64,000 nucleotides of DNA from Clavaria fumosa. Lineage: Eukaryota > Basidiomycota > Agaricomycetes > Agaricales > Clavariaceae. The stretch is taken from contig OX637804.1 of the NCBI GenBank assembly GCA_951802425.1, positions 2,666,001 through 2,730,000 of the forward strand. Direction: 5' to 3'. Shown here piece by piece: positions 21,352 to 34,300 of this stretch. The translations under genes and the position numbers were made by a program. The first letter of the stretch is position 1. Each line of letters begins with the position of its first letter. Under the pieces are notes generated by a model. The model ran no database searches. It was not told the DNA's origin and saw nothing but the letters and a program-made list of their open reading frames with translations.

Positions 21352-23112
21352 GTGCGAGCTAATGCTGTAGCCGAGAGACTCTCGGACATTCAGGTGGAAC
21401 TCTCCCACCAGGATGAAGAGTTTGAGGCTCTTGTAAGGGCGATGAAAAATCGCCAAGCCACTATTTGGCAACGGCTAAGTGAGGAGGCTACCCATGTGAG
21501 GCGGGTGTTGGACTTGCTAGATGAGCAGGGAACCGCGCTAGTGGCTCCCTTATGGTGGCAACACCGTGATTCGTTGGAACCCGAAGTGGGGCTTGCCCCG
21601 CCGAGTCAGGCGCCCTCAGGGGTAGCCCCAGAGGCCAGATGGTCGGCGCCAGCCAACTGCGAGGAAGGGTGGCGAAGGGAGAACCGCACGGACGGTTCTC
21701 AAACCCCTGGCGAACCAGGAATAGAGGGCAGTGGCCCTCGAGAAACAGTGGGGCCGGAGCCATGGCTTATGTCACGCTACCCACAGCTGGGTCAGCGAGA
21801 GCCAACGGGCCGGATGGGCCTGTTTGGATGGATGGAACCGCCCCAGAAGGAGCGGGAGATTACTCGGGAGGTATTCCCAAGTTCTACAAATTACCAGAGC
21901 GATGTATTACATTGCTACCTCGTGATGATATGAGATAAAACCTCGCTATTGCCTGAGGCAATAGCTGAGATTAAGGGGATGAAGATTGACCCCCCTGAGC
22001 TTTATGATGGACGAGATGACCTCGTCATCTGGGAAAGGTGGCTTGATGGCCTCCTTAATTACTTCTACTTCCATAGAGTAGTCGGCCCGCAGTTGGAACA
22101 CCAACGTGTTATGCTAGTGGGGTCACGCTTAAGCAGAATAGCCGCTACTTGGTATACCCAAGAAGTAAAGGGCCTATCCCGTGCTCCTCAAAGGTGGACC
22201 TTTGGAGAATTGATAACCGCTATGTTTAAGCGGTTCCTGACTGAGGTAACGGCCCAGAAGGCAGTGGATGCCTTCTACCAGGTGAAGTTTACAAAGGCGA
22301 AGGGCGCCTTAGGATTCTGGAACGAACTGGTCCAGGTGGCAGAGAGAATGCTCACCCCGCCTGATGCCGGTATGATGAAAAGGCAGTTCCTTAATGGACT
22401 GCCTAACGAGATGGTGGAGGCCATCTTCAAAACTCACACGATTAGCATTGAGTTATCCTCGGTTGAGGATATTATCGACACTAGTTGCCAAGTGGAAGCG
22501 ACCCTCCACTACCTCCAGCAGCGGAGGGCAGTGCCTTCAGCAGGGAACCAGCCAGGTCCCAAAGGAAACCCGCCCACAGGCAGAGTGCCTGTGGGGCAGA
22601 GGTTTGTGAGACTGCGGCCGTATTGGCCGCACACAGACCATAGGCCAGGGGAACCTGTTCCCCTGCGGATTGACCGAGCATGGGATGAGCATGCCCAAGC
22701 CGGAGGGAGCAAACCCCGGCTAGAACCGCCTAAGGCAGTGCCCAAGATTGGGGTACAAGGCAGAGAGGAGCAGAAAGCTCCTCTAACATGCTATGTGTGT
22801 GGGAAAGCAGGGCACTATGCGAATGTGTGCCCTCAGTCACAGTGAAAGCCAGAGGCTTTTAGGGGAAATGTAAGGAACTATGCCTTACAAGAGGATCCGG
22901 GCGAGACGGAGCCCGAGGAACTGCAGGAAACACCTGCGGTTGAAAGCGAGGAGCCAGAAGTCACGGAAGACGACTATGCTGGTTGCGGAGACCAGTACAA
23001 TTCAGACAAGCTCTTCGTCCTTGAAGAGCTCAAGGAGGAGGCGGAAAGCGACCAGGTTGCTGGAATCTGGGAAGTGGAAGAGGATGAGATCCTCTATGCG
23101 ATGGAGGTGTTA
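21352..23112 (+). pseudogene. gag: Gag of element F with CCHC zinc knuckle, in-frame TGA stops
   Basis: Coiled-coil N-terminal ORF from 21352 (a GTG-type codon; true start unknown), gag core in frame from 21949 (AIAEIKGMKIDPPELYDGR, then YTQEVKG, then FWNELVQVAERM) and a zinc knuckle CYVCGKAGHYANVC near 22789-22830. Frame 1 contains a TGA at 21931, although a neighbouring frame looks better coding at 21770-21930, so a frameshift is likely there. A TGA at 22843-22845 follows the knuckle, yet the frame continues with an acidic tail (GETEPEELQETPAVESEEPE) to 23112. The TAG at 23112-23114 is created by the hAT insertion. Gag packages element RNA; no protease or RT follows. Confidence 0.75.
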
Positions 23113-23729
23113 TAGTGTTGCTGCAGCTTCAAGCTGAAGCCCAGCTGGTCATAAGCCAAGCCAAGCCAATCGATTGGCTTGGCTTGACATCAGCTTCAGC
23201 TTCAGCTTGAGGCTTTCTCCAAGCTGCACAGCGGCTGCTCAAGCCGCAGCTCCCAAGACATCCATCAATGGGGCAAAGAATTGTTTTTTTCCTCCTCCAC
23301 TGCCCTCCACTGCCCTCCACTATGCTTATCTGGGTCTGCAACTGTTGTCTATCACCAGGCAGCTGCTTCTCTCTATTCTTGTATGCATGGTTAGAGACAT
23401 TGATGTCTGTCAATCCTGCCCTGGAGGAAGATCTTCTTGGAGACATGTTACTGGATGACTTTGACACTGTGTTTGACAAGGTATTAGCCACCATTGCCCA
23501 GGATGATGATGATGAGATGTAGTTCTATAATGGTATTTTTGTAATTCTAGGCCAGTTCCCATTATTAGCTGGCTGCAAGCCACAGCTAGCCAGCTGTAGC
23601 CACAGCTACAGCTTGAGTCAGCTTCAAGCTGCAGCTGGAGCTGCAGCCATGGCTACAGCTTCAGCTTGTGAAGCCAAAGCCGAAGCTCATTGAGCCGGCT
23701 TGGCGGCTAGCCAAGCTGCAGCAACACTA
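23113..23729. mobile_element. Non-autonomous hAT element (617 bp) with perfect 8-bp target duplication
   Basis: Terminal inverted repeats of 17 bp, TAGTGTTGCTGCAGCTT at 23113-23129 and its exact complement at 23713-23729. Direct flanks AGGTGTTA at 23105-23112 and 23730-23737 are identical. TAG-type ends with 8-bp duplications are typical of hAT. The interior has no transposase but many AGCT-rich palindromes, including a perfect 30-bp palindrome at 23157-23186. It interrupts the acidic gag tail of element F. Confidence 0.92.
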
Positions 23730-23739
23730 AGGTGTTAGA

Positions 23740-25100
23740 GCAATTAGCCACAGCTGCAGGAGCACTGGACTGAGGCACACAGTGGGCCAAGGCAGGAGGA
23801 CCAGGCAGAAATGCCAAGTTTCCACTTCTGGTCCTCCCTCACTATGCAAAACTGTGCAGTGGGGAGCAGCACCCATCTGCCAGAGCTGAGGCTCTGCAGC
23901 CACAGGTGCAAGTCTGTGGAAATGGGGAAGCAGCACCCATGTGAGGGGCCTGAGGGCAGGTTAAATTAGCAATGATATTTATTGAATTACATGGGACCAT
24001 TCATGTACAGGAGTTGAGGGGCCACAGCTGCAGAAGGGCAAAGTGAGGAGCAGTGGCCATGTTCTGGGGCTGAGGAGCAGCATCTGAATGCAGGATCTCA
24101 GGGACCCAGCCACAGCTGCATGCGAGTCCACAGAGAGGGAAGAAGCCTCAAGTGCACCATGGCATCCCTGCACAGGAGCCAGGGACTGTGGCTGCAGCCA
24201 GGCACAATATCACAGCCACAGATGCTCACACAGAGAGAAAGCAGCATCCAGCTTGGGTGAGGGACCACAGCTGCAGCTGGACACAAGTCCACAGAGTGGG
24301 AGCTGCATCTGAGCATAGGAGCTGAGGGATTGCAGCCCCAGCCAGGTGCAAGACCACAGAGAGAGTGGCATTTGCACATGGGAGCCAAGGGAGAGGGGAG
24401 CCAAGGGAGAGGGGAGCTGAGGGGGCAACCCATGGCTGAAGCTGGGAAGAGGACTCAAGGAGCTGCAGCTGACACTGGGCACAAGTCTGTGGAGCTGAGG
24501 CTGGGCATAAGCCCCCAACATGGGGAACATCAGCTGAAGGAGTGTAGCAACAGCTGCACACAAGTATGGCCAAGAGGGTCAGATGGAGTCATGTATATGA
24601 TGTAGAGACCCAGGCACAGGACCTGAGGGGCCACAGCTGGGCTGAGCACTCGGGCCGGGTGCTAGGCCACAGATCCATAGCTGGACCCACAGAGTGGTGG
24701 GGGGGGGAGCACTTGAGCACAGGAGCTGGAAGACTGCAGTTGCAGCCAGGCACAAGTCCCATAGTGGGAGGTGACGTCCATGCATGGGAGCAGAGCCTGC
24801 TGACCAGGAGGACCAATGGCAGGCATATGCAATGCCTGCTGGCCAACAGGGTTGGTGGGGACACATGCAATGTGAGAGATCCCAGCACAGGACTTGAGGG
24901 GCCACAGCCGAGGCTGGGCACGATCCCACAGAGTGGGGAGCAGCATCTGCATGCAGAGCTGAAGGACCACAGCTGCAGCAGGCACAAGACCCTAGAGTGG
25001 GGTGCAGCATCCCCCACATGTGGGGGCAGGGCCTGCTGGCCAAGAGGAACAACAGCAGGTTCATGCAGTGCCTGCTGGCCAAGAGGATTGGCAAAACGGG
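23740..25100. repeat. Degenerate minisatellite (units of roughly 60-70 bp)
   Basis: Recurring order: GGCCACAGCTGCAG, then GCACAAG.CCACAGAG, then GGGAGCAGCATCTG with drift between units; at least ten recognisable units. Long ORFs on both strands (for example 24579-25184 minus) are side effects of the repeat and have no domain. Confidence 0.7.
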
Positions 25101-25732
25101 TGCCCAAGTGCCTGACAGGAATGAGAGTGGGGCCCAGCACCATGCATCGGACTCAGACCACGGAGGGTCAAGGTCCAGAGCCACCTGTATCTACCTCTGG
25201 GTTCACTGGACCATCTGACCCAGCAAATAGACAAAGGTGGTACTCAACTGGACACAGGATCTTGCCAGGGGCTGGCATGGCAGAGAGAACTGGAGGGCAT
25301 GACTGAAAGGAAGGAGGAGAGAATATTGGGGAATAGAAGGCAAGGGTCTTTCTGGAGCTGTAGGTATCTTGGAGGCCCTGGGGCCATCCTAAGACACCCT
25401 GTGTGACACCCTGCCTGGAGGACCAGGGCAGGGCCCAGCAGGATGTAGACACAGACACAAAATTGGCTGCACCAGTACCCCCTCCTTCAGAGGGGGATCC
25501 AAATAAGCAAATCCAGAGGGACCAGGGTTTGAAGTCCCAAGAGGACTGGGCCTGAGGGATGGAGTCACAAGGAGCCACCTGACATTTCATCAGTATTTCT
25601 TGTCCACATGGATGACATTGTTATGCCTTCCTGTCTCCACTACCAACCAAGGGCCTTCTTCTTCCATTCCATCTAGCATCCATTCAAGCCCTCATCCATC
25701 TGAGGTGCTCCCTGTTGCCCCTGTAGCACCAT
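25101..25732. other. Intergenic, possible trace of a retroelement RT
   Basis: A short stretch near 25590-25622 reads ISVFLVHMDDIV on the plus strand, reminiscent of a Copia RT motif, but without supporting context. Otherwise nothing is recognised. Confidence 0.3.
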
Positions 25733-27321
25733 CAGATAGTCACCCATGTACCAGCATACCATTGCCCTTGTATGATTGTCTGCTCTCCTGTCTCTTCCCC
25801 ATTCTCTTCATTCAGCAATTGTGTCTCCCCCATGTGTTGATAGCTGTGGGCCACACACTTTGATACACATGCTTTCAAGCTTTGACACAAACTCAACTCA
25901 TAACTTAACTGACTTTGTGAGATGGGGCATCCAGGACACCCACTTTGACATTCACATCTAATCAACTTTGTGTGTCATGTGGGCATGGCAGTCCTGGACA
26001 CCCACCTTGAGGTACACATCCAGTCAACTTACTTTGTACATTATGAGAGATGTGGGTGTCCTGGTCCTCCTGGCATGGCTTACCTGTATCTGTATGATGT
26101 CCCAGCCTGCATCACATTGGATCTTGGTAGGTATGTAAGACCTAGGGTTGGCATGCTAAGAGTGAGTAGCACAGGTGGTGTAAGTAGGATGGAGGGTGGA
26201 CAGTGTGAGTGGAGTGAGTGGGTGGCACAGGCAAGGTGAGTAAGGCAGGTGGCACAAGTGAGGAGGTGCAAGTGAGGCAAGCCATGTGGTGTAGCACCAA
26301 TGAGGTGAGTGGGCTGCTCATGTTCATCAGTCATTGCTTATGTGTGCCATACAGTGCCTAGGCTATGTCCATGCTGCTCATAGCAACCCACCTCCAGACC
26401 CTGTTCTTTTTTCCCTTCCCCAGGTAGTCCAGCACAATGCAGTTCTGCCTCCTCCCCTTCCTTGCCATGTGCTATCCACTCTATGCTGCTTGTCTTGTTC
26501 TTCTGTCTGAGAGTCTTGTGATTAACATAGACTCACAAGACTCCTAGACAGAAGAACAAGACAAGCAGCATAGAGTGGATAGCACATGGCAAGGAAGGGG
26601 AGGAGGCAGAACTGCATTGTGCTGGACTACCTGGGGAAGGGAAAAAAGAACAGGGTCTGGAGGTGGGTTGCTATGAGCAGCATGGACATAGCCTAGGCAC
26701 TGTATGGCACACATAAGCAATGACTGATGAACATGAGCAGCCCACTCACCTCATTGGTGCTACACCACATGGCTTGCCTCACTTGCACCTCCTCACTTGT
26801 GCCACCTGCCTTACTCACCTTGCCTGTGCCACCCACTCACTCCACTCACACTGTCCACCCTCCATCCTACTTACACCACCTGTGCTACTCACTCTTAGCA
26901 TGCCAACCCTAGGTCTTACATACCTACCAAGATCCAATGTGATGCAGGCTGGGACATCATACAGATACAGGTAAGCCATGCCAGGAGGACCAGGACACCC
27001 ACATCTCTCATAATGTACAAAGTAAGTTGACTGGATGTGTACCTCAAGGTGGGTGTCCAGGACTGCCATGCCCACATGACACACAAAGTTGATTAGATGT
27101 GAATGTCAAAGTGGGTGTCCTGGATGCCCCATCTCACAAAGTCAGTTAAGTTATGAGTTGAGTTTGTGTCAAAGCTTGAAAGCATGTGTATCAAAGTGTG
27201 TGGCCCACAGCTATCAACACATGGGGGAGACACAATTGCTGAATGAAGAGAATGGGGAAGAGACAAGAGAGCAGACAATCATACAAGGGCAATGGTATGC
27301 TGGTAAATGGGTGACTATCTG
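25733..27321. repeat. Giant near-perfect palindrome (two 789-bp arms, 11-bp spacer)
   Basis: Left arm 25733-26521 and right arm 26533-27321 are reverse complements with only a handful of mismatches (for example near 25751/27306 and 25795/27260). The spacer is 26522-26532. The ORFs in one arm reappear exactly on the other strand in the other arm, so they are not independent genes. Arms contain no recognisable domain. It could be an inverted duplication, a foldback element or an assembly artefact. Confidence 0.93.
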
Positions 27322-28868
27322 CACCCCCTTCAGCACACCCACCCCCTATCCAAAAGGCCTAGCCAATTTTGACTGATGCCCTTTTTATAGGCCCAGCCAA
27401 TCGTCAGCCGAGATATAGTCGTATAGGCTCGGCCGATCAACTCGATATACCAAAGTCATGTTATACATACACAGATCTCATGGTACTAATGATGCCCTTT
27501 CAAAAGAGCTAGCCAATGAACATTTTAGCAACCAGTGAAGAGGGCCTGAAGCACCCTATTCAAAACACTTCTCTCCTTACATGACAAATAATATCAAAGA
27601 GGCTGGGGATGAAGCATATATAGAGTTTATGAAGCAATAGATCAGATATGCTATTTGATAGGAACATAAATTACAAGGTCATCATCATCTGAGACTGCAT
27701 TAGTGTTAAATGAGACCATACACCTTAATACAGCAGGGTGAAATCAAAACCAATATGCCTTATAATAGGCTTCCAATAGGTTGGAGCAAACTCAACCTCC
27801 AAACATGCAATAGAGCCACTGTGAACTTAGGATGAAATGTGGTCTGTCAACTGAATCAGGAACATTGCAAGATGATGTTCTTTAGAAAAGGATGGACCTT
27901 TTGAATACCATGCAGCAAGCACTGTCTAGAACCTGATATGCATTTGAATAGACTAAAAAATGGTTAGTTTAGATGGCAAATTTGGACATAAAATTGAGCC
28001 ATTATGATCTGTAATTGAATGTGGCAAGTGATGCAGGCAGTATCATTATTTGTTATTCCACAATTCATCATAAAAGGCCCCAAATATGCCATCCATCAGG
28101 GCATACTCCTTGTGATTATCTGGTATCTCTTAAAAAGGGCTAAACTATTGCACTACATGAGCACAGATTACAAAGAATTATTAGAATCTGGAGAGACTGA
28201 CATCCTGCACAATATGCACATTTAGATATTCCATGCTATGAATATGATCCATACTGAATAAAGATATGCTTCACTGTCTTATTGGGAGATGATTGTCAAA
28301 CAGCTGTAAAATGGAACCTGTTCACATTTTACTGCACTACTGAGATCTATTTTCAACCATTCCTCCTTGGTCGCAGTACCCGTTTCTTTGCATCCATGGA
28401 GGCCCTCTGTCTGGCCCTGGTCCTATATAGTGACTTGGACCTTTCCTCATCCTTTTCACCCCCCACCCATCTCCTTTTCTGTAGGCTGGGTTCTGCCTCA
28501 TTATGGATCTCAACTACCACATGAGTGGCAGGATGATCACCACTTTCTACCCCAACCCCCTCAGCACCCCCCTCAGCACCATCACACTGTTCAATATCCA
28601 CCTTCTTCCACAGGCTGGATTCTTCTGCATCGGTGGTTGGGGGAACAGAAGCATTGACCCTATCATCATCCCCATCATCACTCTGCCCATCATTATCTGA
28701 CTCCTGTGAGCCAGATTCCTCACTTTATAAAATTAAAAAGTGCATTGATGATAATGATGACATGAAAACACTCACTCAGTACTGATATAGACACAATCTT
28801 CTTGTGCCTTCCCCTTCTTGAGAGACAGCCTCTTCACCCTGTTGTCAGATGACAATGAAGGTTCTTCT
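27322..28868. other. Intergenic, no gene supported
   Basis: CpG-poor, AT-rich. Short ORFs (28019-28225, 28282-28524) lack recognisable domains. 28500-28700 is rich in CCATCATC and CCCCTCAGCACC repeats and may hold the 3' region of the minus-strand gene ending at 28869. Confidence 0.45.
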
Positions 28869-29308
28869 TCAGATCCTTGGTGATGGCTGACCAGTGGCCT
28901 TGATGCCTTCCCTCTTAGATGCTGTGGAAGGACATGCTGAAACCGGAATATCTTTTGGCCAAGCATCTGAATGACAGAGAAAATCACAGAGGAGCCCTTG
29001 GTAGTAATCACCTCCTGAATCAGAAGAGCCTTCTTCTCTGGCCACAGCTCTACGATTGTTATGTAGCCAGTTGCGAATTTTCTAGGATGACACAAAATCA
29101 AAAATCAAGCAAGGAGATGGGTAAAATGGTTCTATGTTACTGTGGTTAGGTCATCTGGAATGTTCTTGTGATCATTCTGGGCTGCATCCCTGATTTTCGC
29201 TTTGATTTCTTTGACAATACGTGCTCTGCCTTTTGAGTTTGCTTCTTTGTAGCCTGCAAGGCTGTCTGTGAGTATCTTGGTATATTCTTGGGTGGTCCAA
29301 TGTGTCAT
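28869..29308 (-). CDS. Small homeodomain-like protein, two exons
   Basis: ATG at 29308 (an in-frame ATG at 29383 is possible). Exon 1 29308-29141, intron 29140-29082 (59 nt, gtaaca...cctag), exon 2 29081-28869 with TGA. Predicted 126 residues: MTHWTTQEYTKILTDSL opens a helical region, and exon 2 begins KIRNWLHNNRRAVARE, which resembles the recognition helix of a homeodomain (WFxNxR). The C-terminus is Ser/Pro-rich. Exon phases fit exactly, and the motif is split by the intron. Divergent from the gene at 29503. A DNA-binding role is inference; it could also derive from a transposon. Confidence 0.5.
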
Positions 29309-29502
29309 TTTCCAAGCTGGTGGGGTTGTTTCAGCAGTGAAATAGTGGGGATCAAATGTCGAAAGAGAAGCGGCGTGTGTCATGTGAGGAGGCAAAGCGC
29401 AACTTGCTTCACGTGAGTCTGTGACATTGTAACACCTGGGATCCCAACCGTTACTGTCACATTTGTGACCAATACTCACGTACTGTGACTTGCGCATCAG
29501 TT

Positions 29503-30348
29503 ATGTCTTCACCACTCATCCTTCCTTGTCCTGCTGTTCGTGTGGGTCAAAAGGTCAGCCGCCCAGACTCTCTGGTTGCTTCACTTCAAGTCCAGGGGGC
29601 CATGTAAGCTTTCCTGCTCTTGATCTCTATGCAGGGCCACTGCTGCTTCGACTTGTTCAACTAACTGGTTTGTGGAAGGGCCACAATGACTTTGACAGGA
29701 GTTGGATTCCCACAGGTAATGCTGCGCTTGGAAAGGGATGCATATGCATGTAAAGTCAGTCTTCACAAGCCGCTACATTTCAACTGCTGATCATATTAGA
29801 TGAGCCACCCAGATACGAAAGGGCATCACATCGTAATGCTTTTGGATGTGAATCTTGTTCGCCCAATGCAATCGCATGTGTCAAATTTCTTGGGAAAGAC
29901 TGAAGAAGGTATGTACCCTATGCACCTTTTCCTGTCATGATCTAAAAATAATATGTCTAGGACATGCGTTCTTTCAGCAACTCCATCTGCTGTTTGATCA
30001 AGACTCCAATTACTGGAGTAGGCAACAGTATGAGGCTTTTGTTCTGTCTGTGAAAGCAAACTTTCCTGGAGACTCATGGGGATTCATGGGGTATGTAGTC
30101 TGCATGATAAGCTAAATTCAAGTGTCAATAATGTCATAAGGGCTGAGGAATCAGCAAACACATGGTCTGAAAACAAAATACCTGGGTACACAACACACTC
30201 CAAGGAGCAATTCAAATTGACAATGTTTCCCCATCACAGTGAAGCAACTCAAAAACCATTGCTTACTCCAATTGAAATGGATGGTAATGAGCTCCGGTGG
30301 TCTGTCAAGGAAACCGTTGAGACACTTGCAGAAGATAAAGACGAGTGA
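29503..30348 (+). CDS. Multi-exon gene of unknown function
   Basis: ATG near 29503 (MSSPLILPCPAVRVGQ). A good internal splice is visible: an exon reading DEPPRYERASHRNAFGCESC and ending GKTEE, intron from gtatgt (near 29910) to gtctag (near 29960), then an exon HAFFQQLHLLFDQDSNYW through FPGDSWGFM. The last exon ends EDKDE before TGA at 30346-30348. Other junctions are not resolved, so the whole model is tentative. I do not recognise the family. It stands head to head with the homeodomain-like gene about 120-195 bp away, so they may share a promoter. Confidence 0.45.
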
Positions 30349-31384
30349 CAAGGACAACAGTGTTAGCAAAGCTTTCAATGGCCCAAAGTTTTTCCCATAC
30401 TTTGTAGGATTGAACTAGGAAACAAGTCTATGCACAGAATATGTGCATTCATTGCATACCAGGTTCCCTGCCATATTGATGCCTTTTGGGATACAACCAA
30501 TATGAGCCCACCACATTTGGGGGATGGGCATTGACAATGACTAATGTCTCACTCCGAGCACATGCACAGCATGATGCTGAGCAGAAGCACATCTATACTA
30601 CAAAGGAAGGTTGGTATCACGTGCGAGACCAACGTCAAAGTCAAACATCAAAAGCACGTGGTGCATTCACGTGATGGCGTCGCGCTCGACATGCATATAC
30701 TCTACTCACTCAGTTGTCTGGTTCTGCCTTTCCTTTCGTTTATCCCTCTGTTTCCTTTTGGGGTCTTTGCTTGCCCTCTACTCACTCATTTCATTGTCTC
30801 AAACTTTTTCTGCTTTCCTTTTTGTGCCACTCCTTCTGCTTTGCTTTATTGCTCTACTGCATATTTCAGTCTGGTCTTGGATGTGGGAACACCATGACTC
30901 TACTGCGGAATCTATGGCTTGGAGACAGAAGACGTTAGTTTGAATGCTTCGGTTACATTGACGTGAGTCCCAGCAAACTCAAATTCAATTTTTCTCGGAC
31001 TGGTTCATCGAATTCGAAGCATCTCAAGACCAGTAGGGTGGAGGAACAGCCACCACCGAGTGGGTCTACGTCTTAGTTTTACACAGGGTAGATGTCGCAC
31101 GTGCTTTGTCATCATTACTGTTACGATTGAGTGACGACTTACATAAACTTTAAGTGCATCAACTGTGGCATAGCACGGGTTAACTGCTAGTGCTAATACT
31201 TTGTAACATGAAGACCTTGTCAAACCTACTAAAGTAAAAATTGGCAAGTCCACTCACTGAGATGACAACAAGTTCATATTCCCAAATGTGACATGTGATG
31301 TGACCTGTAACAGTTGGGATCCCAGGCACTGCCACCACCATCAAGTTTATCGTTTTACTTGAACTCTCCCGACTACGCAACACC
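30349..31384. other. Intergenic, no gene supported
   Basis: Open stretches around 30544-30943 overlap in three frames and encode hydrophobic low-complexity sequence; none has a domain. Possible 5' region of the JmjC-type gene. Confidence 0.45.
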
Positions 31385-34300
31385 ATGTCCACTTCAAAAT
31401 CTCTTACGATCTTCAACCCAGAGACCATCCGTGCCAGCACAGTCTTCAAGAGGTATCCCTGGATGACCAATGTCATCTCCCAACCTGGACCCCTCGAAGA
31501 TAACGTTGCGACTTGGCTGGGAAACCATCCAAACATTGGAGAAGAACAAGTTTCACTTTGCAAGGTTGAATACATATATATAAACTTGGGCTCATGTTCT
31601 GATCAAAGTTTATTGACAGTTAATTGCCCAATCTTTAGATAATTTCGGCATGCATCCAGGACGCACTGCAATCAAGAAGGAGAAGGCGGTCAATGAGTAC
31701 TTTTGTGCCCCTTTTGCTGACATAATGAGTGAAGGCAAATGGGGCAAGCATGACATGTCTGCTCTGATGGGTGCTGCCCATTTCATTTTTCGCCATTCGC
31801 TATTGGACCATTTGGTGTTTGCCTTAGGAAATGAAGTTTGTCCTGTTCAGTTGAGCCCTCACTCTGAGTTTCCACAAGTCCCAAAGAGGGTTCGAGAGGT
31901 GTGTCAAATTCCCTGCCCTTGTCCAAGTATCTTATATCTTTTAGTTTATTGCGATGATAAAAGATTGGGTCAAGCCGATTCAGAAGGCCCAGGGATCTCA
32001 TGGTTTTCAAAGCATGGATCCTCTTCAAAATCCAGCCACATACTTTAGTGTGCTTCCAGCCAACCCAACCACAGACCAGCAGCGCCTCATCAAGACGGTG
32101 AAGTTCCTTGGCAGTGGGCTCGAGCGAATGCGAGACATCAAAGTCAAAACCCTCCTGCTCAACTTTGAGATGATGGCCTTTGCCATCACCTGGTTTGGAT
32201 TGGTTAGTAATGAGTGAACTACCACAACTACTACTAACAATGTTTCAGAATGGTGCTGCCAATTTTGCTGAATCTACCCAAGACTGGGTCAATATATTGA
32301 ATGAGTAAGAACAGAGTTGTACTTGTCTCATTACACGATTAACTCATTCCACATAGACAATTGGAGGGGGAGGGTCTTACAATGTCCGCAAGCCTTATCT
32401 CAAGGCTCACAGATCAGAATCTGGGTCCCATGCTCTTTGAGCATGTGTGCAGGCTTTTCCATTACTGTGTCGCCATCTCCCCTCTTTTTGCTCTGTCTGC
32501 AAGAGGGTTTGAACGGTCCCAAGTCCGATGCAGTTACTTAGTTTCAGTAAGCACATTTCAGTTCTAAATCAAACAGTGTTCACAGAGCTGGAAACGCAGA
32601 CTGCAATTTCTCTTGGCAATGAAAAGCCACCATTTTTGGGTCTGACGGAGAAAGCACTCTGGAAGGCTCTCATGCAGGCAAGCATTACCGGTGACACTTC
32701 AGCAGCTTTGAGTACCTTCATCGCTGAGTTCCAAGAGCTACACACAAAGTTTCAAGGTCCAGAAATTGAGATTGATTGGTATTCCCAGTCCCGTAAGCAA
32801 TTTTGTTTTCTTGGTCTCTGAAGAAAGCTGAATGTGAGATCAAGGGAAAGTCATAATCGCAATTACTGCTCCTGACCCTGGTCCCATGGAGCAAGCGCCA
32901 ATCTTTCCCATGCTAGATTATGGGGATAAGGGTTGGGTTGCTTCAGCTGAGGGAAGTGAGGGAGTGAAAGAGCCAGAACAGGAACTGGCATTCAAGTCAA
33001 ATGAAGAGGAGGAGGTCTTGGAAAATCCCCCACAACCCCAAGAAGAAAGTCGATCTGGTCATCCAGTACGAAAGGCGGTGAAGAGACTGCGACTTCAAGC
33101 CTCAGACAAGGAAGACGACGATGAGTTGATGTCAGACAAGGAGCCCACAGCAAGAAAGGAGAAAGGAATGACCCCACAGGATAATAGTAGGAGCTGGGGA
33201 AAGTTTCCAGGGAAGAAGTCGGCTGTGAAGCCAGTTCGAATTATTATTGATCTCACAGTGGTATGTCTAATATGATCATCCTTGCATCATTTCATCTTAT
33301 ATTTCATTCAGGACAGTGAGAAGACTGAGGAGCTACATTCTCTACCTCCCCCGAAGGTGAGTGAAGTCTTGACTACCATCCAACATTTTAATCTCACATG
33401 TCAATAAAGATGATGAACCGTGCGATTAAGGTCAAGATGTTTGATGCCAATCCCAATAATGAACCAACATTATATGAACATTTTGCTACAGAGGATTCAG
33501 TGAGTTTGAAACATATTGTTCTTCAAAGATCTCTCTCAAAATGGAGCAGGGATTCCAAGAGTATCCTGTGTTGAGTGACATCATCGAAATGGTGGAAGAA
33601 GGTTATATCAACAGAGTCCCCAAGCCTCATTTTCCTGCCGCTAGGTCCCCCATATTTGACCCCAAGGGGTCAGCCATATACGTCACATCCTGGGCAGATT
33701 TCATGAAGATGGCAAGTACAGAGGTCCAACAGATCTTCCGCCACCGTCACATCCTGGTCACAAACACACCCATGACACCTTTGAACTTTGATGAGGAGGG
33801 GTTGTCGACTTTGGGCCCATTACACCAGAAATGTGTCTTCCAAGGTGAGTCACGCATAGTACTTCAGGTGATCCTTCTAATTCATCTTCTGCAGTTGCAG
33901 AGATGCGCAAGGACCCAGACGTAAACCTCCTCCCTACTGGTACTCTTGCTGACCTTCTGGAGTCAACGCGGGATGAGGGAAAACGTCGCATTTTAAACGG
34001 CCTGGATTTCCCGATGGGCCACCTCAGTCTCCCCCCACCACCTCGCTTCAGGCATGTCCACCCCTGCATCGACATGACATTTTGACTGATATACACTCAA
34101 ATCAGCGCTCTTGCAACCCACGAGTGGGCTCATCATCAAACTCGCAAAGTGGATGGCTTCATCAGCAATCGAGCTGACAAGGAGGACCTAATTTGGGGAC
34201 TTGCTTCAACTGGTGGTACCATGAGCATGCCACACATTGACGATTCTGGTCTTGCAGTCATTTCGACTATCATGTCAGGCTCGAAATGGTGGGTGGTGAT

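Noticed and set aside
24579..25184. Long minus-strand ORFs in the 24-25 kb region
   Set aside because: They follow the minisatellite units, occur in several frames at once and have no domain.
25586..25622. Copia reverse transcriptase (LVHMDDIV)
   Set aside because: Only about twelve residues match, with no neighbouring RT motifs.
25732..27376. ORF pairs repeated on both strands
   Set aside because: They are duplicates created by the palindrome, short and without domains.
30544..30943. Hydrophobic ORFs suggesting a membrane protein
   Set aside because: Three frames are open at once over T/C-rich DNA; no consistent coding frame or splice model.
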